Assembly: GCA_018806915.1 (NCBI GenBank)
Contig: JAGKQI010000081.1
Span: forward strand, 1 to 64,000
From: Phytophthora colocasiae
Taxonomy: Eukaryota; Oomycota; Peronosporomycetes; Peronosporales; Peronosporaceae
Direction of reading: 5' to 3'
Length of the DNA stretch: 64,000 nt
Position numbers and translations under genes: made by a program. Shown piece by piece: positions 1-11,907 of the stretch. The stretch's first letter is position 1; each line of letters starts with the position of its first letter. The notes beneath the pieces are model-generated. The model saw nothing but the letters and a program-made list of their open reading frames with translations. It made no database searches and was not told the origin of the DNA.

Positions 1-217
1 GCTCCAATGCAGTGAACGTTCACTCGTCTGGATATCAAAGCCCACTGCAATGTGGTCAAGTCCCACGCAAACCGCTTCCTAGTACCGAACGGCTTTGCAT
101 CTTCTCTTCGATCAGTGCCAGTTGATTCTTATTACTGAACGAGGAAGTGTCTTGATCACATGCACTGCTCGTTAACTGACCTATAAACTGGTGCGTTAAC
201 GTGGCCAGACAAAGTTT

Positions 218-1065
218 CTATGAAGACGCTGGTGGCGATTGCGAAGACGGCGGGAGATCCGGTCGCCTCTTGGACTTGAAGCGCGTCATACTGACACTGA
301 CCAGCACTTTGCGTTCCGTGTCGATGTCCTCCTCCTCGTCCTCCAGGATGCTCGAGTTATCCCAGACCGGACGCTTTTCCCTCCTCGTGAAGACTTCTCC
401 GTCAGTCGTGGCCGTCGGATCAGAGCTCCATCTAGGATTGTAGCGTGTGGTTGTATTAAAACTTCTCCTTGTCGAACCTTTTTCTTAGGGATAATAGCTC
501 GCATGGATGCCTCCAGAGTCGTGAGTTCGTCTTGTGACTCGTAAGTACATTAAGAACCTCGTTCAAATGGCATTCGATCTCGATAGTCGCTACGACGGAG
601 TGTGCAATATCCATGTCATCTCCTTTGCCGTCTCAGGTAGGCAACAGCTCGTGGCTTTCGACTTCATCACCACTTTTGGACTTCCGAAGCCGGTGGGGTG
701 CCCTGTTTTCGCAAATCGTCCACACTGCTCTGAGCTTCGGCCCAAGTTGCTAACAAATCCGTGACGATCTCCTGGTCCGAGAGCTGCGCGTTCCAGCCTG
801 AAGAATCGGTATCCTTTGTGCCTCGAGTGATCGGCAAGTCGTCGTTGATTGGGGTCGCATTCGGGAGTCGAACACCTCGTGAACTCTCGCTGCAGCCGCT
901 TTGGCTGATCATGCTGCTGGTCGCCCACATCTCGGCCCGAACAGCAAAAGAATTCCTTCTGCGCTGACACCGAGAGAAAGCTAAACTGTCGAGTCGGACA
1001 ACAGAGCCAGAATGGGCGACTACCCAGGCTCTGTCTACTGCGTATCTGTTTCTGTGGCAATCCAC
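218..1065 (-). pseudogene. Hypothetical protein gene remnant (acidic C-terminus)
   Basis: Two coding-looking blocks lie on the minus strand. The upstream one (about 1065-667) is Ser/Asp/Gln-rich and ends near ASEVQKW. The downstream one (about 440-218) carries an acidic run, ILEDEEEDIDTERK, then a basic Pro/Ser-rich tail and a TAG stop at 218-220. About 200 nt with stops in all frames separate them, which could be an intron or decay. No family is recognised. The acidic-then-basic composition is unlike random sequence, which is the main reason to call it. It could also be the 3' part of a larger gene. Confidence 0.35.
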
Positions 1066-1869
1066 ACCGGGTTTGCCTTGTCGATCTTTGCTGGTACCAT
1101 CTTCATCACAAAAGCTCCAGCTTTACGGGCAGAAACCGGGGGGCGGCTGTAACGCTGCACACACTCCACACAGCGCTACAATAGCTTCATATCAGCCAGA
1201 GAGCTTACGGTCACCAAGCGACGAGTTCGAGGAACGATGAGGTCCAATCCGCTGGAGTATCTCGAGATGGGGTCATTGTCACTGGCTTTCCGGCTTCAGC
1301 GATTCAGGGCGATTCATACTCTAGTCGATCGTCGGACCACAACTCGACGTTGAATGGGAAAACCATTTCGATGAGGGTCCTTCAACTCACCGGAAGAACA
1401 CTTTTGAAGCACATATCGAGTCACTCCAAAACTTTTGCAGCTTTTTTTAGGGAGATCAGTTTGAGAACCGCTTTTACAACCATCCCTCCACACCTCTTGG
1501 TGCCCGTGCAACCAGGAAAGAACGGTGTTTGTTGGGACGTGAAAGGAGAGATTTGCTTGCCGTGAGATTGCCATTAGTAAACAGTAAATTACTGCTGATA
1601 AAAGGCAGGAGTTTTATTCTCGTCTTGGTGTCCCTATGCTTTACTGGTGTTATGCTTGAAGATGTAATAACGAGACCAACGTTGTTCTCCTGACATCGAA
1701 TTTGTTGAAAGAGAATGTTATTTTGAGAATCTCTGGTGATGTCTCTTTTTGACATTGTTGGCGTCTTCTATTCATGGAGATGAGATACAGCGTTCTGACC
1801 TGCAACCTTATACGTATTCTATCACTTCTTCACAGACTGGACACAAGACGAAGTGATAACCATGACTAC
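1066..1869. other. No gene recognised
   Basis: Open frames on both strands are short and overlap; none gives a recognisable domain. I see no repeat structure or RNA gene here. Confidence 0.5.
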
Positions 1870-1934
1870 TATGCCCCGCAGGAGAAAATGGACACTTTGT
1901 CACGCACAAGCTTTCTACCCGTGATCCTTGTCTC

Positions 1935-2688
1935 ATGGACGCGTGGGTCTTCCAGTACCTGTTGTCCGTGTACTTTGACCGAAGGCGAGAATTTCGCGTC
2001 TGTACACTGATACTTGCGGGGTCATTTCTTGTCTTCGCCGTGCAGTTATACTCTCCTGATGATAAGTGAACCTGCTAGTAGCGTTGAACGACCATTTCCG
2101 AGACGAGGTTTTGCAGCTAACGTTCATCATCCAGATCACGTTAATTGGACGTGCAGTGAAGTGTCAAGCGTCAAAGTCCGGTCCATTGTCCTGGTTCACC
2201 TACGTCGCCGAGGGTTCATCATCGCTAATTGGCTCAATATGGTTCTTTGCATCCTGGATGTCGCTGACCTGCTGCTCGGAGGCGAGGCTTTTCACATATT
2301 TGGGAATCGTACTGGAGTCAGTCTCGCTCGTCTTCGTGCTGGTCTTCCGCTTCTTCTACCTCTCCATGTCCATTGGGTTCCGTGTTTTGGTAGCTGAACG
2401 GAAGACGGAGTTTCTCGTGTTTGTGTTGCTGGTATTTCACGAGTTCCCTTTTGCGATGATAGAACACGAAACTGGAATCTCCTGGGAATTCTGGCACAAG
2501 CGATCTGCCACCGCGTGCTGATGATAACCTGCATTGTTCTCAATATTCGCAACAAAACTCGCAAGGGGAACCGCAGCAGCGCCGTGATGAAGAGTAAAAG
2601 GAAGTCAGCAAACCAGCCACCGGAATCAACAACTCGAGCCAAGGCAACATTTATTACGACGTTGTGGGTCCAAGGCAAGCACAGGTAG
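1935..2688 (+). pseudogene. Multi-pass membrane protein, broken
   Basis: The frame opening at ATG 1935 (open from about 1870) reads MDAWVFQYLLSVYFDRRR and then a hydrophobic helix before a stop near 2067. From about 2066 another frame reads through several hydrophobic helices, including GSIWFFASWMSLTC and LESVSLVFVLVFRFFYLSMS. After about 2490 a third frame carries a helix and a basic Ser/Lys-rich tail ending at TAG 2686-2688. The three blocks lie in order on one strand and read as one polytopic protein with at least two frame breaks. I recognise the general look of an oomycete membrane-protein family but cannot name a function. Confidence 0.5.
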
Positions 2689-3200
2689 AGCATAAGCATG
2701 CCGTCTCCTCTCAGAATTGCTGCAAAGTGGCAGCCACCTCAGCAAGGATCTCTCAAAGAAAGAGACTGATGTGGGTTTGTGAGAGTGTGGGTCCTGAAAT
2801 GAGTCTTTTCGTCAAGTCCAGCAAGCCCCAGACATTTATCATGGCACAGTGGAGGAGCGACATTCTCCTTCGTGAGCGTTTTGAATTGGCCACAAAATCA
2901 TTGTCAATTGGCAGTTCAACGTCTGTGCGTACACCTTACGTGCTGGACACAGTTTGATGCTTTCGCTCACTCCCAACTATTGGCCCATGGTGTGGCCGTC
3001 ACCTGGAATTACGTTAATTAAGACAACCGAAGTAACAAGTAACAAGAGCCATAACGCCTTTAGTAGCCGAAAAGGAGCAAAGCCACATCCCACTCATTTG
3101 GAGCGGAAGTGAGCTGGAGAGTGGAAGCCCCTGAATGAGGGCAATGCCAAGAGTGAAATGCTAAAGCAGTGGACGAGACCGACAATATGTCTCCTACGTG
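2689..3200. other. No gene recognised
   Basis: Short unrelated open frames only. No repeat or RNA gene seen. Confidence 0.4.
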
Positions 3201-3285
3201 TCATCATCCACTAGATTTACCAGCGACCATGGAGATTTCACAAAATTTGTCAGACTCCGCAGTTACATCCTCTTTCAGGAACGAT
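3201..3285 (+). repeat. Dispersed repeat copy A
   Basis: This stretch resembles 54832-54916 on the same strand over about 85 nt; the best block is ACATCCTCTTTCAGGAA. The second copy lies inside a sequence with long inverted repeats, so this is probably a relic of the same mobile family. Identity is roughly three quarters by eye. Confidence 0.5.
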
Positions 3286-3680
3286 ACAGTTCACGGATCC
3301 AAAGAAACTCTGTCTCCACTTCTCTTTGTCTCCACAAATCTTTGTACATTCAAGCCGCACCATGACGTTTGCTGTCTGTCCTTGGTCTCACTCGTTTCAC
3401 TTCTTCTGAAGTGGTTATCTTTGGCAAGAATATCAGAGGCGAGAGAAACCAATAGCCTTTTTCTCCAATGTTCCATACAAAAATGCAAATTCCTTCTGCT
3501 TTACGGTCTCTAAAAAAATATTCTCCACTTGAACACATAAGAAACCGTCTCGTTCGGTTCCCCTTTATAAACTTTTTATCAATACATGTAAGGAAAAATG
3601 GGGAGCTGTTCCTGGACGATTTAACCCATTACTAATTGTGTACCACATAATATTTAATTGAATATAATAAAATACCCAAT
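3286..3680. other. No gene recognised
   Basis: AT-rich toward 3640-3675. Only short frames; nothing recognisable. Confidence 0.4.
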
Positions 3681-4159
3681 ATGGCGGAGGCGGCACAGCT
3701 CGATGCTTTCCTGTTGGCGATGACCACAGTACTCGCCCACGATTCCTGACGAACTGGTGGAGTTCTATCTGCAGCAGGCAGGAGTTTGCCACTAACGACG
3801 TGCGGATGTACGCGAAATTATATCATTTTCGTCGTGAAAATGCACTTTTAAAAAACTGACATTTAATTCCACGATACTTAGTACAAGGTTGGATCTCTCT
3901 GGCTGCCCACAAGCATACTGGACGTGACATAAGACTCCTTGCAGTACCAACGCATTTCGATCGCAAGCCCACGTCTTCTATAACTGCTGGAGCGGCGTCG
4001 GCTTGCTCTGGCGACGTCCGACAGGGCTGCCCCCACCTCCTTCTCGCTCTGTGTTGACTATGGAGGACCTAGCTGCCAGTTTGAAGGAGTACGGCATCAA
4101 TATCTGCAGAACCTGAGTATGTCAGTGACATTGCAGAAGACCCTACAGTCGAGAACTAA
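3681..4159 (+). pseudogene. TAF10-like TFIID/SAGA subunit, broken
   Basis: TAF10 is a histone-fold subunit shared by TFIID and SAGA-type complexes. The ATG at 3681 opens a frame starting MAEAAQLDAFLLAM; after a stop a shifted frame gives IPDELVEFYLQQAG, matching the conserved start of the TAF10 fold (IPD.....YL..AGF). Near 4045 another frame gives VLTMEDLAASLKEYGINI, the conserved C-terminal block of TAF10, followed in a third frame by PEYVSD and a stop at 4157-4159. The middle (about 3830-4000) is degraded. Order and spacing fit one gene with at least three frame breaks; introns could explain part of this. Confidence 0.6.
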
Positions 4160-4179
4160 GGAACAAGTCTCTAAGAAAC

Positions 4180-4620
4180 TGGTGCTATTGACCAATTTGG
4201 AGCTTTGTTCTTGCTTATTTGTGAAGAGCTTACAGCTCTTCGTGTGCTCAAATCGACTGGCACTTCCTTCTCCTTCCGCTTTGTTTTGTTCTTCTTCTTG
4301 ATGTCCTTATCAGCGTCTTTGACGATCTCTGTCCATAAAGTTGGACTTGTTTGTGGGGTCAATCCTCAAAGCTTTTAGGGTACTCTCTTCAACAGCCGCA
4401 GGAACATGGTAGGTTCTTGACCCTTGTACTTCTTCAGCAACGTGTCAATAGCTTCATCCTCCAACTCTTTCTCCGGAGCTCCCGTTCTGTTCCAGGAAAT
4501 ACTCCACACGTTCACGAGTAGCACTGGCAGTATCTTCAGTAGGAACGCACCTCGCAGGCCACTCCTTCTGAGCATCCTGGTACGCTGGACAACGCGATCA
4601 TCTAAATGCACACCACATCA
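4180..4620 (-). pseudogene. Hypothetical protein remnant, tail-to-tail with TAF10-like
   Basis: On the minus strand a frame reads ELEDEAIDTLLKKYKGQE and continues to about 4375; after frame changes it appears to go on as LRIDPTNKSN and then a Lys-rich tail. The charged helical segment looks coding, but at least two frame breaks occur and no family is recognised. It converges with the TAF10-like remnant, suggesting an old host gene pair decayed together. Confidence 0.35.
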
Positions 4621-5309
4621 ATAGATAAAAGTCAGCTACTTCCAGTGGCCACACAGTGGCCACGCTGTAGGTAACTAACTACACGTACATTGGCACCGAT
4701 GTAGAAAAATCTTGGCAGTCGAAAAGCACTCATCCCTCTTCTGTGGGTTCTGGATAGCTTTACACTTTGGCTTTCATGCATTTCTGCAGACGTTTCTCGC
4801 AATTAGCCTTGGGCATGCCACATGTACTGTAGCACTGTAACAAACACACACACACACACACAAAAGAAGATCAGTTTATGATTCGTTTTTTATCTCTACA
4901 TGATGTAGCCATTTGTAGTCGTACAGCATCATGCCAGTTACAACAGCACTCCTGGAAGTCCGTACTAGTGGTGATCGGCATACTCAGATGTACCCACAGC
5001 CATTGGCCGTGAACTCAAAGAATCCCTATATATGAACGAAACGAGCAGTTAGAGCGACAGTATCCAACTTGGAGGAATGTAGCCATGTTGTTTTTACTTG
5101 ACTGGGGCCGGTGAGCGCTTGGGACGGCACGTGAACGGCTCACATGGCTGACTTCGTAGCCACTTAAGTCAGGAAGTCAATGGATGCAGCCACGCTATTA
5201 ATGAACAACGCGCGCAGCAGAGCAGGAGCGAGCGTGAAGAGAGCACCACCATGATGGCGATGGTCGTGAAATGGCACGACACGTGGACTACTGTACTGGA
5301 GTTTAAGGA
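4621..5309. other. Noncoding stretch
   Basis: No gene recognised. It contains a short CA microsatellite near 4841-4862. Confidence 0.5.
4841..4862. repeat. (CA)n microsatellite
   Basis: About nine CA dinucleotides in a row following AACA. Confidence 0.9.
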
Positions 5310-5361
5310 TATAAGGGATAACCGGGTATAAGGGATAACAGGAATAAGTATAAGGGATAAC
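5310..5361 (+). repeat. Tandem 13-mer, three copies
   Basis: TATAAGGGATAAC occurs at 5310, 5328 and 5349, with spacers of 5 and 8 nt. It is followed at 5368-5410 by several GTTTAAAC/GTTTAAAA palindromic motifs. Function unknown. Confidence 0.8.
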
Positions 5362-5410
5362 AGTAATGTTTTAAACGGTTTAAACCCATTTGTTTAAAAC
5401 TGTTTAAAAA

Positions 5411-6184
5411 CACACAATAGTGTTCGGGCGCACTGATTGGTCATTGCAGTGCAAATTTTCATTTCAAAGGGTTCTGTATCATCGGTATTCTTGCCTGTCT
5501 CAACAAAAATAGTCTGGACCCAGTATTTACTTTTTGGTTGAGACAGGGAGCACTTTTCACACTTCTAATTAAGCGTAAATTAGACTGTAAATCAGGTGTG
5601 GACCCCGTATAAAAACCGGGTTGAGACGAAGGGCCAGCTGACAACGGTGCTCCGGCTCAATGGCTTGGCAGAGCAAATGTCCCGGTTGTTACCGGTTGTG
5701 ACGATTGCACTTAGACGCAGCCTCATGATTACACTCAGTCGTCGTAGCTCCTCCGTTGAGGTCTTCACCTCGTCGGACCTGCATAACACGCACGCAGGTG
5801 GCTTCTCTGCGGTGGTTCTGGCGGGAAGTGTCATGCGTCGTTCTCGTATTTGCTGATCTTGACAGAGAGAAGTGTGGGCTTTAGTCGTCTCCATGCTGAG
5901 CGTGTGCAGCGATATGGGAGCACAGCAGACTCGATGTTATAGAACAGGACGAACTGCTGCAGGTGTATGTGGAAGTAGTTTTCATTATCACTTAATGGCG
6001 TTGATGTGTCGAGCTTCTCCCCAAGAAGACGTCATTCGGTTTCTGCGTATGTAGTCCTACTGCAATTGCAGATAAAGTCCTTCATTGTTTTCATCTAAAA
6101 ACGTCCCCAAGTCGGCCCTTAGTTGGATGCGCTGTAGCACCCTTCATTTCCTACTACAATAACATCAAAACGGCCAGGCGTTTT
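5411..6184. other. No gene recognised
   Basis: Overlapping short frames on both strands at 5590-5900 show no recognisable domain. Confidence 0.4.
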
Positions 6185-7083
6185 CAAGTTTCAGTTTGAA
6201 TTTCCAGTCATTGAACGGCGTGTTGGCCTTGCCGAAACTGGACCGAGTTGAGAGCTCTACGAGCGTCTTCCGTCATCTGGATTCCACATGATCAGGTCTT
6301 GGAATTTACCACCATCGCCTGTAGCATCCAGGTCGTGGTTAAAAGGCCAGGCGTGCTTGTATCGAGAACCTTGAGACTGGTGCCATCGATCACCCAAGGT
6401 GGACACAGGTTGTACTTCTTGTAGCCATCATGGAGGAAGACACGGAACAGGCCAAAATCTTCGGCTCCGGTACCTCTGGGTTGTCAATGAATACAATAGC
6501 GTGCTCCCAGTCGTGGCGGTGGCCCATTTTGGGCGACGGCGAGGTCTTTTCACGGGAAGTACCACGAGTACATGATAGCCCAGACACCTCTGGATCCACG
6601 TCGAACGCCCAGTACGCTTGGGAACCATAGCCAGAGCCTCCACACTTTGCCTCTGGACTTACCAGTAGTCTTTAAACCACCGCCAGTCTCCCCACGTATA
6701 CTCATTTACGGCAGGGGTAAGGCTCACACCCGGTTCGAATTTGGATCTGAGGTTTAAATTTCACACCTCAGCCTTTTCAGAGATCGTGACCGGTTCAGGC
6801 TGAGGGAATGGTTTTTACTTTTGATCGTGGCCAATCGCACTTATCGACCCATGGACCAGGGTCCGGTGTGTTGGGGCGGGTGTCGGGGCGGGTGTTGGGG
6901 CTTCCAGTTGGTGGCAGTGTGGGAGCTGGAGTCGGTGCTTCCGTTTGACGGGGGTCCGGTCCATGCATTCGTTGTATCCGGGGGAGAGTTGCGTTCCGAG
7001 TAGCGTTGCTGACGGAGAGAGCGCCAACTCGCCGAAGTCAATGTACTTGGTGGCAGGCTTGGGTGTCTCAGTGGAGTCTTTGA

Positions 7084-7249
7084 TGTTGGAAACCATCCGA
7101 GGTGGTTTCGGCCTGGTTGCCAGCAAACCCTCGCGGAGATTGCGAGTAGAAGTCGTAGGTAACGGACGCTAGCTCGATAAGGCTGAAGCAATAAACCAGT
7201 TCTACATTTTACCATCAACTACTCCAAGTCCTCTCTAGCCGATTCAATA
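7084..7249 (+). repeat. Copia-1 5' LTR
   Basis: 166 bp, begins TGTTGGAAACC and ends TTCAATA. Matches the 3' copy with a few substitutions and small indels. Confidence 0.9.
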
Positions 7250-7258
7250 GGTTATGAG
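7250..7258 (+). promoter_or_regulatory. Copia-1 primer-binding site
   Basis: GGTTATGAG directly follows the LTR. It is complementary to the anticodon loop of eukaryotic initiator tRNA-Met (CUCAUAACC), the half-tRNA priming known for Drosophila copia. The ATG inside it (7254) starts an open frame, MSRQVALRSEV, likely gag. Confidence 0.75.
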
Positions 7259-9199
7259 TCGCCAAGTCGCACTACGAAGCGAAGTCATTGTCCTCGCGAG
7301 CCGCAATGAGGCAAGTCAGCAGCCCCTCGCCCCAGTCGCTGCTGCTGTAGCCGATGGTCAAGCCTCTGGCCCCTACAACTGTCGAGCAAGGAGCTCCTGC
7401 CCATGGCGAAAGGGTTGAAGACACCCAGCATCTCCACCTACCCACGCAGAGTGGAGGTCGTACACCTGCGGTTGCTGACCGGCTAGACTAAATGTTTGAA
7501 CTCCTCGTTGTGGCTTCTGAGCGAAATCGAGTCGTGCGCATGGAGGAATTTCAACGTCACTCCTGGCTCCAGCATCTCAACGGATGCTTCGACATGGGAG
7601 TGCAAAGCGTGTTTGGGCGTATAGTGACGCAACGAGCTCGAACGCCGGCTGCGAGCGCCGACTCTCTTGAAGGTTAGCAATGGGGTAAAGGCCCAAATGC
7701 GGCTAGGGTTGCGGCACGGCTCTACCACCGCTTCGTCCCTCTGGCAAGCCACCATCTGCTACCCGCCACTCCCAAACACTCCACCGGCGCCAGTACAAGG
7801 CACCCACCAACCCCACTCATGCTGGAACAAGCGGCGGCCCAACGCGCCGCAACCGGTGGATATTGGCCTGCAGCAGGCGTCCTGATGTGCCGACCACTCG
7901 TGAGATGAAACTGGCTTACCAACCCTTCAGCGGCAAAAGAAACCTACAAGGGCCTCGGTAGCGGTTTCTTCCAGTGGGGGCACCGGTTCGTACGTCAATT
8001 AATAATTGCGCAACAGGCGTGCCGTTTCGACTGGCCTGAAGACATAAAGATAAACTTACTCGGCAACTACCTCCACGGGATCCGCTCATTCGTATTATGT
8101 GGGACAACTCGATCGGTGGTGTTCCGAACAGCAAACGCTTGAACACGTTATGAACCGGATGCTGCAAGCATTTCATACTCCTGTCACGAGTGATCAAGCA
8201 GTGCGGATGATGTCGGCCAAGAAACGTGACGACCGAACCTGGACAGAGCACTACATGTATCTTGTAGCCATTCAGCAGGCTGCAGGAACACCAGAAAGCA
8301 CCGTGCTAGAATACATCATCAAGTCTGCACCAGCAGAAATGAAGGGCATACTGACGTCAAGGTTGAACGACCAGAGAGCAGACTACGTGAAACAAGCAGA
8401 AGAGCTAGCCCATTTCGCCCAACGCCACGAACGCGACCTTGGTGGAACAAGACGTTCAAACCCAGGAACTATCAACCACGTTGGTGACCCAAGCGACATA
8501 AAATCCTGCTTTAGGTGCGGTGAAACAGGCCACCTCAAACGTAATTGCCCGAAAAGAACTCACCGCAAGCCCGACGAGGTAGTCAGCTTTGTGCTTGCCG
8601 TGAACAATGTCGAAGGTGGTGTGGACAACACGTGGGTCTTGGACAGCGGAGCAAGCCGACACCTTGTGCGAAGCGCTGACATGCTTCAAGATGCTGTTGA
8701 GGTAGACGAAAAGTGCATCGTGGCAGACGGAGCCACGCTTCCGGTCAAGCTCAAGGGAAAAGTCACTTTTGAAGTCACCACAAACGGAAGGATTCACCTC
8801 ATCACGCTGACAGACGTCTACTTCTCCGAAAACCTCGCGCGAAACATAATCTCTTACGTAAAGCTCGAGCGTCAAGGCTACGTGCTGCAGTACCAAGGAG
8901 AAAAGCGATACATCGGACGTCCCGGCAAAGGAGTCTGGCTGTTTGAAGTGGAACGCCGAAATGGTGTACTTGTGGTAGACACAACGTCAGCTCACACTCA
9001 AAGTCGGGAATGCGTGCAAGACGTGATATTCGCTGCTCTTCAGGAAAGTGACGCAGAGACAGCGCCGGACATCGTTAGTGGCTCGCTTATGAAATTTCAC
9101 GAGCGTTTGGCGCACGTGAGCTACGACACAATCGAGAGAATGGCAGCAGAACCGGGATCCGTATCAAACTTACCGATCGGACACGGCAAAACTGCCTGA
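7254..9199 (+). pseudogene. Copia-1 gag-protease, broken
   Basis: Gag forms the particle and binds RNA; the aspartic protease processes the polyprotein. The start region is broken into frames (stop near 7413). A capsid-like block at about 7915-8100 (LQGLGSGFFQWGHRFV) resembles the Copia-2 counterpart. From about 8090 to 9199 one frame carries the rest of the capsid, the zinc knuckle CFRCGETGHLKRNCP (about 8508-8552), the protease active site WVLDSGASRHL (about 8634-8666), and the start of the pre-integrase region (FHERLAHVSYDTIERMA). The frame then ends early. Confidence 0.85.
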
Positions 9200-9832
9200 C
9201 ATGTGCTCGAAGCAAGCAAACGAAGTCCCCGCAGTCTAAACGAGACAGTGGAGAACACGCACCAGTTGATCGTATCGGTGGTGTTATTTGCAGTGACCTA
9301 AAGGGACCGATGACGCCAGCCGACCGACGCGGAAACAGGTATCTCGTCAACTTCGTGGATCATAAGTCGAACTACTGCAGAGTGTTCGTTGCGAGGACGA
9401 AGGACGCGGCGGCTAAAATGTTCGAGCATTTTCTGACCTACTTCGAGAAAAAGGTTTAATTGTCGAGTCCACGTGCTGCGCACCGATGGAGGCGGTGAAT
9501 ACCGAAATGTCGACCTCTTCTGTAAGTCGTCGGGGGTGGCACGGCAAATTAGCGAGGCTAATAATCAAGCATCAAACGGGAAAGCGGAGAGGATGCACAG
9601 GACCATCTTGAATATGGCACGGTCGATGATTTTTGTGTCAGGACTGCCACTCAGCTTCTGGGGAGATGCGGTCGAGTATGCCGCCTACATACTCAACAGA
9701 GTGTCGACGAGAGCCAACGCCAAGCGAATGTCGCCATTGGAGGTTCTGACGGGCGTAAAGCCAAGCCTTGCGGACATCGTGACGTTCGGCAGCAAATGTA
9801 CTGTTAGGGAGACGTCGGGAAAGCAGCGCTGA
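9200..9832 (+). pseudogene. Copia-1 integrase, broken
   Basis: The frame after 9200 contains the integrase core start (CSDLKGPMTPADRRGNRYLV) and stops near 9459. A shifted frame resumes with LRTDGGGEY, FCKSSGVARQ, NGKAERMHRTI and the Copia-type FWGDAVEYAAYILNR block, ending at 9832. The catalytic Asp and Glu regions are present, but the frameshift separates them. Confidence 0.85.
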
Positions 9833-9858
9833 AGCCTCGGGCACAAGTTGGTATCATT

Positions 9859-11881
9859 GTGGGAAAAAATGATGAAACCAAAGGATACCGGCTTTACCTG
9901 CCTGCGGATAAGCTTGTCGTGACCTCGCAGCACGTGCAGAACGTGGAGACTCTCAATGATGAACAGAACAAACAGCTTCAACAACAGTTGCAGACTGAAG
10001 ACCCAGCGTTAGCAAAAGAGGCCGTCACAACAAGCTCGGGGAAGACCAAGGGTAACAAGCGCAAGACACGACGCGCTAGAATGTCGAAGCGTTCGGATTC
10101 TCGATCAGAAGGAGGTTCGATGTCGGAAGGTGTCTCCTCACCCAATACACTATCAGGAGGGAAGGTGGAAGATCACCCCGAGAGCGAAGGAAAAACTCGT
10201 CCGCGAACGAGGTACATGGGTTCGAAACATGTACCGGTCGCGGAAGTTAATCTTGCAGCTACACCTGATCCCAGAAACTATCGCGAGGCCATGAAATCCG
10301 AGGAAGCTGACAAATGGAAGGAGGCAGTGGTAGAAGAGCTGTCGGCGCTAGAAAGGAATGGAACCTGGGAATTAGTTCCAAGGCCAACGGGTGCGCGAGT
10401 CCTACACACCAAGTGGGTATTCAAGACGAAGACGCACGCTGACGGGGCAATTGAACGTCGCAAGGGCCGTATGGTTGTTTGTGGGAACGAGCAAGAGCTT
10501 GGAGTGAATTACACGTTGACGTTCTCCGCGGTGCTCGATATGTCAACGGGCAAAGTGCTGCTCGTAATGGCTCAAATTTGGGGTGTACCCGCGCGGCACG
10601 GCGACGTGCCCAACGCGTACGTCAAAGCGGGTAAAGAAGAAGGGATCGAGATCTACATAGCCGTGCCTGATGGAATGGAGATTGACGAAGATACTTTACG
10701 ACGCTTTGGGGTGCAGAGCAAACGAGAAATAGTGCTGAGGCTGCTTAAGAGCTTGTATGGGCTTGGCAGGCGGGAAGAATGTGGAATCAGTTGCTTCACA
10801 AAACACTACTCAAGTTGGCATTCGTCCAGTGCTATGCAGACAGTTGTTTGTATCACAAACAAGATGCTGACGGGACGACACTCGTTGGTGTGTATGTCGA
10901 TGATCTACTCGTCACCGGTACTAGCAATGCCAGAGTTGACCAGTTCTTTTTCGGATATGCAGTGCCTGGCCCTGAAAGACTTAGGGGTGGTGACCAAGTT
11001 TCTTGGTGTTCATTTCAAGCAGAATGGTGACGGCTGGATACTTGATCAAGCGCAAACTATCAGCGAAATGCTTACGAGATTTGAACTAGCAGAGGCAAAA
11101 CCGGTGAGAGCCCCAATCGGGCAAGATGGAGAGGACGACGATGTGTTATTACCTGACGGCGGAGAAGGCACGCGTGAACGACCGACCGTACGCAGGTTTC
11201 AGTCACTCGTGGGTAGTTTGCTGTGGGTGGCAAGATGCACTCGACCCGATATTTCTTTCGCGGTTCATCGTGTTACTCGACGTGCCCATGCGCCGACTGA
11301 GTCGGACTGGCGCTTGGCCAAGCGGATAGCACGATATCTTAAGGAACTATCGATGTTAAGTTCGAGATGATGGCAGTGCCGGCAAAACGAGGCATGAAGA
11401 TCAAAGCTTACAGTGACGCGGATTTTGCAGCCGACGTCAGTGATCGTAAGTCCGTGAGCGGGGTGGTTCTGGTGCTTGGTGGTGCTATCGTGGGATGGTT
11501 GTGCAAGAAACAGACTGGGGTAGCACTGTCCACGATGGAAGCCGAGTTTGTGGCTGCTTCACACGCGACCACCGAAATGCTCGGGTTAAGGGAGCTGCTG
11601 ACAGAGATTGGTGTGGCTGTTGAAGAACCGATGGAGTTACGTGTCGACAATCAAGCCGCGATTAAGCAAATTGAAGGAGAGGATACCTCTGGAAGAGCGA
11701 AGCACATCGATGTGCGTCACAAGTTCACTAAAGATTTGTGCAAGAAAGGTGTGATCGAGGTCGAGTACTGTGAGTCAAAGGAGATGATTGCCGACTTACT
11801 GACGAAGGCGCTCGCGGCGCCACGTTTAAAGGAGTTAAGGATGCTGGTCGGTTTGCAAGAAGAGGCTACAGCGGGTGATTA
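9859..11881 (+). pseudogene. Copia-1 reverse transcriptase-RNase H, broken
   Basis: RT_2-type reverse transcriptase: the frame includes HTKWVFKTKTHADG, GRMVVCGNEQ and DVPNAYVKAG. Near 10770 the frame shifts so that the catalytic YVDDLLVTG motif is read in another frame (10779-11030), after which the original frame returns (FLGVHFKQNGDGW). RNase H follows from 11367 in a further frame, with SDADFA, DRKSVSG, STMEAEF and DNQAA, ending at TAG 11879-11881 just before the purine tract. Confidence 0.88.
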
Positions 11882-11907
11882 GCAACTCCGTGCGTGTCGA
11901 GAAGGAG

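Noticed and set aside
1314..1574. Possible Tc1-type transposase N-terminus on the minus strand
   Set aside because: Only vague composition; no helix-turn-helix signature or inverted repeats found.
2292..2699. 135-codon minus-strand open frame
   Set aside because: It is antisense to the membrane-protein remnant, whose helices make better sense on the plus strand.
6715..6745. GGTTCGAAT B-box-like sequence suggesting a tRNA
   Set aside because: No A box or cloverleaf can be drawn around it; it lies in the decayed NLP gene.
6815..7083. A minus-strand frame that stays open across the Copia-1 junction (to about 12178) for about 125 codons
   Set aside because: It is not the frame of the signal-peptide ATG at 12181 and gives no family match. 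I kept the split-gene call on domain order and orientation, not on this frame.
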